From Dyella choica (GTDB lineage: Bacteria > Pseudomonadota > Gammaproteobacteria > Xanthomonadales > Rhodanobacteraceae), in NCBI RefSeq assembly GCF_003977665.1, contig NZ_RYYV01000016.1:1-64000 (forward strand): a stretch of DNA of 64,000 nt. Direction: 5' to 3'. Positions 7,920-16,223 of the stretch are shown in pieces. Position 1 is the first letter of the stretch, and each line of letters opens with the position of its first letter. The translations under genes and the position numbers were made by a program. A model generated the notes under the pieces. The model saw only the letters and a list, made by a program, of their open reading frames with translations. It was not told the DNA's origin and ran no database searches.

Positions 7920-8846
7920 GTGCTCGACCTGAATGACCTGGCGATGTTCGTCCAGGTGGTCCGCGCCGGCAGCTTCTCCGAGGCGGCGCGGCGCCTGCGC
8001 ATGCCGGCCAATACGCTGAGCCGGCGCATCGACCAGCTCGAAGGGCAGCTCGGCACACGCCTGCTGCATCGCTCGACACGCAAACTCGCGCCGAGTGCGG
8101 AAGGGCAGGCGCTGTTCGAGCGTTATGCGCCGGCGCTGGACCAGATCTTCGAGATCGAACGGCTGCATGCCGACGCGCAGACACCGTCGGGCTCGGTTCG
8201 CGTCACCGCGATGGCCGGGCTGTTCGAATTCTTTCGCATGGAATGGCTGGTCGAGTTTTACCGGCGCTATCCGCACATCAGCATCAACTTCCTGCTCGAC
8301 GACACGCCCACCGACCTGATCGCCGAGCGCATCGATCTGGCCTTGCGCATGGGCATCGAGACCGGTAGCAGCTTCAAGGTACGCCGGCTGGCGCCGAACG
8401 CACTGATCCTCGCAGCAAGTCCGACCTATCTGGCACGGCGTCCTGCGCCACGCACACTGCGCGAACTGGCTGAACACGATTGCCTGACGATTTCCAATCG
8501 CCAAGGGCGTAGCACGTGGCGCCTGCAGGGGCCACGCGGTAGCCAGGAGGTATCTATCAACAGCCGCTTCGCGGTCAACGACATGCGCGTGCTGGTGCAA
8601 GCTTGCACGGCCGGGCTGGGTATTGCGCTGTTACCTCAGTTGATGACTGAACCCCTCGTCGCGAAGGGGCAACTCGTGCGTGTGCTGCCGAGCTATCGGC
8701 GCGCAAGCACTGAACTGGGCCTGCAGCTCGTCTACACGAGCCGTCCACCAGTGCCGCCTGCGGTGGCGGTGTTTGCTGATTTTCTTATGGAGAAAATGAG
8801 CCAAACGGTGCCGGGCTCGTCACAGAGCCACGCCGGTCGAGAATAG
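7920..8846 (+). CDS. LysR-family transcriptional regulator
   Basis: 308 residues starting GTG 7920, with GGAG 7 bases upstream. The winged helix-turn-helix is canonical: LNDLAMFVQVVRAGSFSEAARRLRMPANTLSRRIDQLEGQLGTRLLHR (about 3-52). The effector-binding domain covers about 90-295. This subfamily (opening with LDLNDLAMFVQV) often controls quinone-related or detoxification genes, which fits its divergence from yceI-azoR. It probably represses itself through the inverted repeat just upstream of its start. Confidence 0.92.
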   Translation: MLDLNDLAMFVQVVRAGSFSEAARRLRMPANTLSRRIDQLEGQLGTRLLHRSTRKLAPSAEGQALFERYAPALDQIFEIERLHADAQTPSGSVRVTAMAGLFEFFRMEWLVEFYRRYPHISINFLLDDTPTDLIAERIDLALRMGIETGSSFKVRRLAPNALILAASPTYLARRPAPRTLRELAEHDCLTISNRQGRSTWRLQGPRGSQEVSINSRFAVNDMRVLVQACTAGLGIALLPQLMTEPLVAKGQLVRVLPSYRRASTELGLQLVYTSRPPVPPAVAVFADFLMEKMSQTVPGSSQSHAGRE

Positions 8847-8856
8847 CTTGAATGCT

Positions 8857-9708
8857 TCATCTTGCCGAGGGTGGATCAAGGGCAAACATGCATTCCTCAT
8901 GCAGCGCTTCTGTTTCCTCATCCGCGGGAAACATTGATTCGATACGGAGTTCCTGGGCAGCGACGCTTTGAGGTGCTCCTACGCTGGTCACCATCGAAAA
9001 GTACCTGAGCGTTTTGCCATGCTTTGTAAAATCCATGGGGATCATCGGCAGATTCGATGCGGAATCGACAGAGCCTCGCAGTCGCCATGATGGATCAACC
9101 CCTGGATAGGCAAACAGTTCATCCAGTAGTGTGCGGCTTCGTTCGTCCAGAACGCCTCCGACCAGTTCCCGATTCACGCGATGAATGAGGCTTCTGGCTA
9201 CCGTTTTCCAATTCACGAGGAACGGTCGAACGCCCTCGGGATCAAAGAAGAGATGCAGCATGTTTCGTGGCCCCGTGCGTGCTTCCATGTCGATAAACGA
9301 TCCGAAAAAGCGCGGTGAGGATGCGTTAGTGGTCAGTACATTCCAATAGCGATCCATGACAATGGCCGGGAAGGGATCGTGCTGGCGAAGCATGCGATCA
9401 AGCGCGCGCTTGATTCCCTGCATCTCCTTGGCATCCCAGGCGGCTTCCGAGTAGGCCGGGGCATAGCCGGCAGCCAGGAAGACTGCATTTCGTTCGCGCA
9501 ATGGCACGTCCAGCGACTGGACGATGCTCGTCAACGCATGGCGACTCGGCACACTGCGGCCGCTTTCGATAAAGCTTAGATGCCGCTGTGAAATGCCCGC
9601 GTCAAGTGCCAAACCCATTTGGCTGGTGCCCCGCAGCTCTCGCCAATGGCGCAACAACAGGCCCAAATCATTGGATGCATGCATCCGATCCGTACGAAGG
9701 TTGCCCAT
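8857..9708 (-). CDS. XRE-family regulator with MmyB-like C-terminal domain
   Basis: 283 residues. The N-terminal XRE helix-turn-helix spans about 10-70 (LGLLLRHWRELRGTSQMGLALDAGISQRHLSFIESGRSVPSRHAL). The remaining 200 residues match the MmyB-like ligand-binding domain, including DRYWNVLTTNASSPRFFG. ATG 9708 is chosen because a GGAGG site lies 5 bases upstream; the longer frame starts inside that site. It is convergent with the LysR gene, only 10 bases separating the stops. Members often control a nearby small oxidoreductase, here possibly the adjacent AhpD-like gene. Confidence 0.9.
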   Translation of the reverse strand: MGNLRTDRMHASNDLGLLLRHWRELRGTSQMGLALDAGISQRHLSFIESGRSVPSRHALTSIVQSLDVPLRERNAVFLAAGYAPAYSEAAWDAKEMQGIKRALDRMLRQHDPFPAIVMDRYWNVLTTNASSPRFFGSFIDMEARTGPRNMLHLFFDPEGVRPFLVNWKTVARSLIHRVNRELVGGVLDERSRTLLDELFAYPGVDPSWRLRGSVDSASNLPMIPMDFTKHGKTLRYFSMVTSVGAPQSVAAQELRIESMFPADEETEALHEECMFALDPPSAR

Positions 9709-9823
9709 GTAAACCTCCAAAGCACGTCCAGCTGGTGATGTTCACGATAACCGCTTGAGCGTGCCATGTGGCCTTGCCCTGTACGTTCGCCGGGCCATCT
9801 CCCGGTGACAACCGGATGAACGA

Positions 9824-10381
9824 TCAATCTTTCCGGGTGTGCCAGCGAGATGCCTGGAGTGTCTCCTCCAGGGGAGGATGGGTGATATTACCTGTGTAGT
9901 TGGTGATGGTGGATGCGGCAACTATCGCGACCACTTCCAGCAGATGATGCTCATCGAAACCGGCTTGCAGGAATGCCGATGCGTCCTGATCGCCAAGATG
10001 CCCGCGTCTCTCGATGAGCGTCCGTGCAAGTGTGGAAAGGGCGGCGTTCTTCGCTTCGCGGGGAAGCCGGCGTTCGCGAATGGCGTCGACATCCGCCACG
10101 TCAACGCCTTCCTTCATGGCCAGGAAGGAGTGGAACGCCACAGCCCAGGAGCAAGCATTGGTCACGGCGTTGGTAAGCAGGACGATTTGAATCTGTGCTT
10201 CGGAGAAGCTGCCGCTATGAATCTTGCCAAAAAGTCCGACCAGACTGTCGATTAGGACGGGAGACGTCGCCATGGCGCCGGCGATATTCGGGATGACGCC
10301 AAATGCGCCCCGCAGCGCTTCAAGCGGTGGTTTGGACCGTGGCGGTGCGGATTCGACCGTATGGATAGGGAAAGCAGGCAT
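9824..10381 (-). CDS. Carboxymuconolactone decarboxylase / AhpD-like protein
   Basis: 185 residues, all helical. The fold signature is visible: FGVIPNIAGAMATSPVLIDSLVGLF, then ALSTLARTLIERRGHL, then HHLLEVVAIVAASTITNYTGNI. In active AhpD-type peroxidases the motif is CxxC followed by a His; here it reads NACSWAVAFHS, so one Cys and the His remain but the second Cys is Ala. It is therefore probably not a dithiol peroxidase. It lies 115 bases upstream of the MmyB-type regulator on the same strand. The ribosome-binding site is GAGGACA. Confidence 0.82.
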   Translation of the reverse strand: MPAFPIHTVESAPPRSKPPLEALRGAFGVIPNIAGAMATSPVLIDSLVGLFGKIHSGSFSEAQIQIVLLTNAVTNACSWAVAFHSFLAMKEGVDVADVDAIRERRLPREAKNAALSTLARTLIERRGHLGDQDASAFLQAGFDEHHLLEVVAIVAASTITNYTGNITHPPLEETLQASRWHTRKD

Positions 10382-10478
10382 GGTTGTCCTCGCTGAATAG
10401 ACCCATCGACATCGATGGCGGTGGAGGAACCTTATTTGTATGTGTTCAGCGCGCCAATTACCTGAAAGGTAATAAGCG

Positions 10479-10547
10479 CGTAGGCTGGGACGGCAATCCC
10501 AGCATCGGGATGCCGCGCGGAAGCTGGGATTGCCATCCCAGCCTACG
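10479..10547. repeat. Family A GTAG repeat, copy A1
   Basis: Two facing hairpins: CGTAGGCTGGG at the left, AATCCCAGC completing the first stem, then AGCTGGGATT and CCCAGCCTACG forming the second. Whole-element arms are also complementary. It lies just downstream of the aspartic protease gene (minus strand). Confidence 0.85.
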
Positions 10548-10593
10548 TTAGCCAGGCACGCACACGGTGCGGCCCCAACATTTTGGGCGCGCC

Positions 10594-12357
10594 CTACGGT
10601 CCCGCTGCGGTCAAGCCATATTTGCTGGCGCGTGCTTCGATCTCCGGATCAAGCGCGTGCGCGGCGGCCAGATCGGCATGGCCGGCGTCCATCTGGCCAT
10701 TGCGAATTTTCGCCAGGCCCAGACCGTAGCGCGACCAGGCGGAATGAGGTTCATGCATGAGAGCCTGCTCGTAGGCCTTGATCGATTCGGGATAATGCCC
10801 GAGCCGCAGCTGCACCAGGCCAAGACTGTCCAGATAGTCCGGATTTTCGCCATCGCGCTTGATGGCTTTGCGGCAATCTTTCAGTGCATCGTCGAGTATC
10901 TGATTGCTCAGCGCACGCGCCCAGCAGCGCTCATTGAGCGCGGTGCCGAGCAAGGCGTCATTGCCATGCAGATGGATCCAATCGTCGAGCATGGGCAGTG
11001 CCATGGCGGGTTGGTCGAGCTCGACATACAAACCGGCAATCAATCGCTCCTGGATGGATCCGGCAGGTGCCAGGGCTCGTGCCGCCGTTACGTCGGTTGC
11101 GGCATCCGTGCGGTCCTTGCGCTTCAAGCGAAGTTCGGCGCGCAGCAGCAGCGCATCAAGGTTTTTCGGTTCCAGGCTCAGGGATTTGTCCAGGTCGGCG
11201 AGTGCCGCGTCGGGCTGGTTGTCCGTCGTGCGCGCTCTTGCACGGGCCGCATAGTAAGCCGCTTGCCCGGGCGCCATACGGATGGCTTCATCCAGATCGG
11301 CTACGGCAGCCTTCGGTTCACCGCGAGACAGGTGCGCGTCGCCACGCAGGGCGTAATCGTTTGCAGTCTTGGGCGTATCGCCCGCGACAGTGCCAGTGCC
11401 GGAGTTGTCGCTGTCGCTTGGCGCTGCAGCGAGTGCAAACACGCGTCCGCCGTTGTAGGTGAAATAGGCCTTCCTCTGGCTGTTGGCAATGAACATGTGA
11501 TGGGCGAGGATGAAATCCACGCCGAGCAGCATGTCCGTACTGCGGTCCCCCATGGTTCCGTCAATGACCTGCATCTGGCTGTGCTGGATGGTTTCTGTGC
11601 CGACCGAGAACGTGTCGACAGGGACGATCCATGTCTTCACCATCTTGCCGCCCAGGCCGAAGCTGTGACTGCCAGCCTGGACATCCGGCGCCTTGAGATC
11701 GATGCCGATTCGTTCGGCAGCACTACGGGTTAGAACAGTGGCCGAGGCCCCCGAATCGAGCAGCGCCCGCACCTGCTTGCCATTTATCGATACGTGAAGA
11801 AAAGTGCGCCGATCCATCGGGTAGTCGGCCCGCTCGATATCGGCAACGTTGTAGATGCCATCTCCGGACCAATACGCCAGCGACGCCTTCTTGCAGTGGT
11901 CCGATTCGAACAGGGTCAATTTGCCGTGGGCCAAGTCCATCTCAAGGTCTGCCATATCGAGCAAGTTGGCGCCAAGCAGCCCATAGCCGATGTCCGTGCC
12001 GCCGACAATGAAATCAATTTTGCGCAGCGTCGTGTCGAGCACGCCCAATTCCTTGACGTCGGTGAACTGGGCATCGGCAGTGCCCCCGACACCGCTGATG
12101 CGAAAACCGAATGGCAAGTTCCGCAGCTTGAGTCCCAGTGACAGCGCAGTGGACTTAGGCATGATGTTGAAGAAGGCCCCCGTGTCGAGGGCAAGGCGCG
12201 TATCGTTGCCGTTGATCTTGACCATGGTCGTGGCTTTTCCACCTTCCATGTCCACCGGCAAGGTGCCGTATTTTCCCAGGTGACAGCTTGCTGCCCAGGC
12301 GGGGCTCGCCAGCAAAACGCCCGTGCCCATGCCGCAACAGAGCAACATTCTCATCAT
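10594..12357 (-). CDS. Secreted two-domain retropepsin-like aspartic protease with TPR repeats
   Basis: 587 residues with a signal peptide ending in PAWA. There are two consecutive retropepsin-like domains: the first has the catalytic motif LALDTGAFFN near residue 57, the second ALLDSGASATVL near residue 200. Each is followed by a glycine-containing flap region and a hydrophobic LLG(A/V)xxL motif (GLLGANLL, MLLGVDFI). From about 320 to the end are tandem TPR helices (ALRGDAHLSRGEPKAAVADLDEAI and similar). A fused pair of half-proteases plus a TPR scaffold suggests periplasmic proteolysis; no substrate is known. GGAG lies 7 bases before the start. Confidence 0.82.
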   Translation of the reverse strand: MMRMLLCCGMGTGVLLASPAWAASCHLGKYGTLPVDMEGGKATTMVKINGNDTRLALDTGAFFNIMPKSTALSLGLKLRNLPFGFRISGVGGTADAQFTDVKELGVLDTTLRKIDFIVGGTDIGYGLLGANLLDMADLEMDLAHGKLTLFESDHCKKASLAYWSGDGIYNVADIERADYPMDRRTFLHVSINGKQVRALLDSGASATVLTRSAAERIGIDLKAPDVQAGSHSFGLGGKMVKTWIVPVDTFSVGTETIQHSQMQVIDGTMGDRSTDMLLGVDFILAHHMFIANSQRKAYFTYNGGRVFALAAAPSDSDNSGTGTVAGDTPKTANDYALRGDAHLSRGEPKAAVADLDEAIRMAPGQAAYYAARARARTTDNQPDAALADLDKSLSLEPKNLDALLLRAELRLKRKDRTDAATDVTAARALAPAGSIQERLIAGLYVELDQPAMALPMLDDWIHLHGNDALLGTALNERCWARALSNQILDDALKDCRKAIKRDGENPDYLDSLGLVQLRLGHYPESIKAYEQALMHEPHSAWSRYGLGLAKIRNGQMDAGHADLAAAHALDPEIEARASKYGLTAAGP

Positions 12358-12703
12358 CCAGTCACTCCATGCGTGACGTGGCCGCCGAAGCAGGTCTGGC
12401 GGTTGAGTGCCGACTTTTAGGGGCGCTGCATGCCTGACCGGCGTTTCCCGCAGAGCCCCTCGGCGGCATCGTTCTACTCATATTAGGAGCCAGTGCTGGA
12501 AGCGAGCAAGAACGAGGATGGCGCCCCGTTTTGTAGGAATATTGGCTGTGCCTTCTCGTTAGATGGCCGACAAATCCCTACACGCTTACGGTGCTGTCGC
12601 CATTGCACTTGATGAGCTTTTTGGGATCGCTCCCCTTCGCTCAGGCGAGAAGCGTGAGCACCGCGTGCGCGACCGGCCCGAATCGGGCCGGTCGCGGCTT
12701 GGG
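12358..12703. other. Intergenic region, mostly featureless
   Basis: 346 bases upstream of the aspartic protease gene and downstream of the SDR gene. Apart from the strong hairpin at 12669-12695 I see no repeat, RNA gene or coding frame with a credible start. It should contain the protease promoter. Confidence 0.4.
12669..12695 (-). terminator. Strong hairpin after the SDR gene
   Basis: A perfect 12-bp stem, GCGACCGGCCCG and its complement, around the loop AAT, starting 8 bases beyond the SDR stop codon on the minus strand. No T run follows, so it may be a transcript-end stabiliser rather than a classical terminator. Confidence 0.45.
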
Positions 12704-13453
12704 TCAAAGCTGGCTCATGCCGCCGTCGACGATCACTTCAGTGCCGACGATGAAGGCCGACTCCGGCGCGGTCAGATGCAGTACCGTGGTGGCAAGTTCT
12801 TCAGCCGTGCCAAAGCGGCCGAGCGGTACCTGCGCCTGGATCTGTTTGACGGTGTCATCGAGCGAGGCGGCGTCGAACCCCAGCTTGCCGTGCAGCGGCG
12901 TGGTGATCGGGCCAGGGCTTACCACGTTCACGCGGATGCCTTGCGGCAACAGTTCGGCCGACAAGGTCTTGGCCAGCGAAATCACCGCCGCCTTGCTCGC
13001 CGCGTAAATGCTCGACCCCGGCATGCCGATGTGCGCATTGATCGAGCCGTTGATCACGATGGCCGCGCCCCGATTGAGCACCGGCAACAGCGACTGGATC
13101 TGGAAATACGCACCCTTCGCGTTGATGTCGAAAGTCTGGTCCCACAGGGCTTCATCCACCTCGGCAAACGGGGCGAACTTGGCGATGCCGGCATTGATGA
13201 ACACCGCATCGAGACGAATGCCTTGCTGCTTCAGTGCTTCGCCCAGCTGCCTGGCCTCCGGCAGGGAAGCGGCATCGCTACGCAGCGCGATGACATGCTT
13301 GCCGATTTCGGCACTGGCCTTTTCCAGCGTCGCAGTATCACGCCCGGTGATGACAATACGGGCGCCTTCCGCGGCATAGGCCTTGGCCGCTGCCAGGCCG
13401 ATGCCGCTGTTGCCGCCGGTAACGAGTACGGTTTTGTCGTTGAAGCGATTCAT
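12704..13453 (-). CDS. Short-chain dehydrogenase/reductase
   Basis: 249 residues. The Rossmann glycine motif TGGNSGIG is at residues 12-19, NAG near 90, the catalytic Ser in INGSINAHIG near 140 and YxxxK (YAASK) near 153, followed by VSPGPI. This is a complete classical SDR. The start is ATG 13453 with AAGGAGACACAGC just upstream; the longer frame is unsupported. It is divergent from a LysR gene, a common arrangement in which the LysR protein controls the reductase. The substrate is unknown. Confidence 0.9.
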   Translation of the reverse strand: MNRFNDKTVLVTGGNSGIGLAAAKAYAAEGARIVITGRDTATLEKASAEIGKHVIALRSDAASLPEARQLGEALKQQGIRLDAVFINAGIAKFAPFAEVDEALWDQTFDINAKGAYFQIQSLLPVLNRGAAIVINGSINAHIGMPGSSIYAASKAAVISLAKTLSAELLPQGIRVNVVSPGPITTPLHGKLGFDAASLDDTVKQIQAQVPLGRFGTAEELATTVLHLTAPESAFIVGTEVIVDGGMSQL

Positions 13454-13540
13454 GCTGTGTCTCCTTGAGGGAGTTGGTTGGGATGGACGTATCCTGCGCG
13501 CCCACCCCCGATTTGCCGTACCATGCCTTCGACGCACTCG

Positions 13541-13555
13541 TTCGAAGGTATCGAA
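13541..13555. promoter_or_regulatory. Inverted repeat TTCGA-N5-TCGAA before a LysR gene
   Basis: Perfect 5-base arms around AGGTA, ending one base before the LysR start codon, in the gap shared with the SDR gene. Fits the T-N11-A shape of LysR sites; probably an autoregulatory site. Confidence 0.45.
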
Positions 13556-13556
13556 C

Positions 13557-14474
13557 ATGTTGTCCGACGACGAATTGGCCTTGATTCAGGCTATTGGTGA
13601 CACCGGAAGCCTTACCCGTGCGGCTGCCGTACTGGGCAAGGCACCGTCAACCGTTTCGCACGCCGCCCGTCAGCTGGAGGCGCGCTTCGACGCGCTGTTG
13701 TTCGACCGGCGGCGCTACCGGCTGCAACTGACGCCTGCCGGTCAGCTGTTGGCCCAGGAAGCACAGCGATTGGCGTTGGATGTCTCGCGGCTCACCCGTC
13801 GCGTGAAGCAGGTGGCGGGCGGCTGGGAAGACCGGCTGTGGATCGTGATCGATGAAATTATGGAGTTCGAAACGCTGGTGCCGGTGATTCGCGCCTTCGA
13901 TGTCCTGCAGTCGGGTGTGGTCTTGCGTATTACGCATGAAGTGCTGAACGGAACCTGGGAGGCCTTGCGTGACGGGCGCGCGGATCTGGTGATCGGCGCG
14001 ACCAACGAACCACCCGCCATTCCCAAATTGCGATGGTTCGAACTGGGTGTGATGGAATGGGTGTTTGCGGTGTCGCCACGTCATCCTCTGGCAAAAGTCC
14101 GCGAGCCGTTGCAGCAGGAGCAATTGCTGCCTTACCGCGCCGTGGTGGTGGCCGACTCGTCACGCACCACCGAGCGCCGTGGCTACGGCTGGTTGTCGGG
14201 TCAGCAGACATTGGCCGCCCCCAGCATGCGCGCCAAGATCCTTTTGCAACGCGATGGCCTCGGCATCGGCTGGTTGCCCCGTCGACGCGTACAGGCGTTG
14301 CTCAAGCAAGGTGATTTGGTGGAGAAGCGGGTGGCCGACGCCCGCGAGCCTAATGTTCTTTACGTAGCGTGGCGCAGCGATCATACGGGCCGCGCCATGG
14401 ATTGGTGGCTGTCGCAGCTGCGTCAGCCACGTCTGGCTCAGCGTTTGGTGCAGGGCGTCGACGTGGTGGTTTGA
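13557..14474 (+). CDS. LysR-family transcriptional regulator
   Basis: 305 residues from ATG 13557. The frame is open further upstream, but that part overlaps the SDR start and does not look like the family. The helix-turn-helix is LALIQAIGDTGSLTRAAAVLGKAPSTVSHAARQLEARF (about 6-43), then FDRRRYRLQLTPAGQLL. The effector domain follows from about 85, and ASMRAKILLQRDGLGIGWLP is the usual domain-II region. Divergent from the SDR gene, which is its probable target. Confidence 0.9.
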   Translation: MLSDDELALIQAIGDTGSLTRAAAVLGKAPSTVSHAARQLEARFDALLFDRRRYRLQLTPAGQLLAQEAQRLALDVSRLTRRVKQVAGGWEDRLWIVIDEIMEFETLVPVIRAFDVLQSGVVLRITHEVLNGTWEALRDGRADLVIGATNEPPAIPKLRWFELGVMEWVFAVSPRHPLAKVREPLQQEQLLPYRAVVVADSSRTTERRGYGWLSGQQTLAAPSMRAKILLQRDGLGIGWLPRRRVQALLKQGDLVEKRVADAREPNVLYVAWRSDHTGRAMDWWLSQLRQPRLAQRLVQGVDVVV

Positions 14475-14501
14475 TGCAGGAGATCGGGGGCCCGCTCCTG
14501 A

Positions 14502-15125
14502 TTACTTGCCATAAGCCTGCGCTACCTGCCCCACCAGCTTGGCCCAGCCCATATCCATCGCCGCATAGACTTCGAGCGCTTCCGGCCGTGCGTTGTCTTT
14601 CAAAATTTCGACCATAAGGGTCGCGTAGTCGGAAAGGATCACGCCTGCTTGCTGCATGCGCATCAAGCCGACCTGGCGTTTGGTTTCGGAAAACGTACCG
14701 GATGCATCGACGGCAACATAGGCATCCAGTCCTTTGCTCAGGGCGGTCATGGCCGGAAAGGCAGCACAGACTTCCAGCGAGATGCCGGCGAAGATCAGTT
14801 TGTTGCGGCCGGTGTCCAGGATGGCCTTGGCTACGGTGGGGTCGTCGAAAGCATTCACGGATGAGCGATCGATGATCGCAACGCCGGGAAGGGCTTCCAC
14901 CAGTTCCGGAAAGGTGGGACCCCACATGCTGTCACGCGCCGTGGTGGTGACGACGATCGGCAGCATCAGTGCCTTGGCGGCTTTGGCGAGGGCGACGACG
15001 TTGTGCTTGAGCTCTCCCGTGGAATAGTCACGCACTCCAGTCATCAGGCCGACCTGATGATCGACCAGAACCAGGGCGGCGTTTTCGGATGTCAGCGGGC
15101 TGTAGGTGGTTTTTGCATCGGACAT
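14502..15125 (-). CDS. Isochorismatase-family (YcaC-like) hydrolase
   Basis: 207 residues. The cysteine-hydrolase triad is readable: Asp in ALVLVDHQVGLM near residue 22, and the nucleophile Cys in GISLEVCAAFPAMTAL near 118, preceded by the cis-peptide region. The pattern matches the YcaC-like branch, whose true substrates are mostly unknown, rather than true isochorismatases. It is divergent from a LysR gene with a perfect inverted repeat in the gap, so it is probably that regulator's target. A shadow frame on the same strand was ignored. Confidence 0.86.
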   Translation of the reverse strand: MSDAKTTYSPLTSENAALVLVDHQVGLMTGVRDYSTGELKHNVVALAKAAKALMLPIVVTTTARDSMWGPTFPELVEALPGVAIIDRSSVNAFDDPTVAKAILDTGRNKLIFAGISLEVCAAFPAMTALSKGLDAYVAVDASGTFSETKRQVGLMRMQQAGVILSDYATLMVEILKDNARPEALEVYAAMDMGWAKLVGQVAQAYGK

Positions 15126-15190
15126 GACAGTCTCCTTGGACGTGCCTTGGCATCGTAGGCAGTGGACGATGGGCCAAGAAGTGGGTGAAT

Positions 15191-15209
15191 ATGGGACTTA
15201 GCGTCCCAT
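15191..15209. promoter_or_regulatory. Perfect inverted repeat ATGGGAC-N5-GTCCCAT
   Basis: Seven-base perfect arms (15191-15197 and 15203-15209) in the divergent gap between the hydrolase and the LysR gene, 22 bases before the chosen LysR start. Probable LysR operator. Confidence 0.55.
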
Positions 15210-15231
15210 CCATTGGACGATGGAGTGCCTG

Positions 15232-16146
15232 GTGCTGGACCTGAATGACTTCTTCCTGTTCGTGCAGGTGGTGGATCGGGGCGGCTTCACCGCGGCCAGC
15301 CGCATGCTGCAGATTCCGAAGTCCACGCTCAGCCATCGCATCCAGAAGCTGGAGTCCGAGCTTGGCGTGCGCTTGCTCAATCGCACCTCGCGCCATTTCG
15401 GCATGACGGACGCGGGCAGCGAGTTTTTCGCCCACGCGATGGCCATGCTGCGCGAAGCGGAGCGGGCCGAGGATTCCATCCGGCAGCGGCTGGTCGAACC
15501 GAGCGGAACAGTGCGATTCACCGCGGGCTTGGTGACGATGCAATTCGCCCTGGATGAACTTGTAGCGACTTTCCTGCAGCGCTACCCGAAGGTGAACGTG
15601 GTGGCTCACGCGACCGATCAATATGTCGACATGATCAGCGAACATTTCGATGTCGCGATTCGTGGCCACTCCGAACCGCTGCTGGACTCGACCCTGATTC
15701 AACGCACGCTGGCGCCGGTGCCGTGGTTTCTGTTTGCAGGCGCGGCCTATCTCGACACGCGGCAGGCGCTGGAAACGCCGGAGGATCTGCGCAAGCATCC
15801 TTCGCTTTTCATGCTACGCAATAACGTCGCGCCGGCATGGCGGCTACGCCATGCAAGCAGAAAAAGGGAGGTGGTAAGCGTCGACTTGACGCCACGCCTG
15901 CTCAGCGATGACATCTCGGCCTTGAAGCGGGCGGCCATGAGCGGCCTGGGTATCGTCGCGTTGCCGGGCTATACCTGTCGCGCGGAAGTGAAATCAGGTG
16001 CGCTGCGCCGAGTATTGCCGGCATGGATCGCGGGAGATTCCACCTTGACGGCCTTGATGCCCTATCGGCATGGCCGCTTGCCCTCGGTGAATGCCTTCCT
16101 TGATCACCTTGCGGCCGAGTTGCCTGCAGCGGTTGACGGAGCGTAG
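15232..16146 (+). CDS. LysR-family transcriptional regulator
   Basis: 304 residues from GTG 15232, chosen because GGAG lies 6 bases upstream; ATG 15220 has no such site. The helix-turn-helix LNDFFLFVQVVDRGGFTAASRMLQIPKSTLSHRIQKLESELGVRLLNR is complete, and the effector domain begins near residue 90 (SGTVRFTAGLVTMQ). It belongs to the same branch as the regulator at 7920. Divergent from the isochorismatase-like gene; a GTAG repeat begins inside its stop region at 16141. Confidence 0.9.
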   Translation: MLDLNDFFLFVQVVDRGGFTAASRMLQIPKSTLSHRIQKLESELGVRLLNRTSRHFGMTDAGSEFFAHAMAMLREAERAEDSIRQRLVEPSGTVRFTAGLVTMQFALDELVATFLQRYPKVNVVAHATDQYVDMISEHFDVAIRGHSEPLLDSTLIQRTLAPVPWFLFAGAAYLDTRQALETPEDLRKHPSLFMLRNNVAPAWRLRHASRKREVVSVDLTPRLLSDDISALKRAAMSGLGIVALPGYTCRAEVKSGALRRVLPAWIAGDSTLTALMPYRHGRLPSVNAFLDHLAAELPAAVDGA

Positions 16147-16217
16147 GCTGGGTTGCAAAACCCAGCATTGCCATGCAGCAGCACGCGCGATGCTGGGATT
16201 GTCATCCCAGCCTACGC
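16141..16217. repeat. Family A GTAG repeat, copy A2
   Basis: GCGTAGGCTGGG at the left and CCCAGCCTACGC at the right, each half forming its own hairpin, with a spacer near 16170-16185. The left end overlaps the last codons of the LysR gene; the right end is 7 bases from the next gene's stop. Confidence 0.88.
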
Positions 16218-16223
16218 CCAGCC

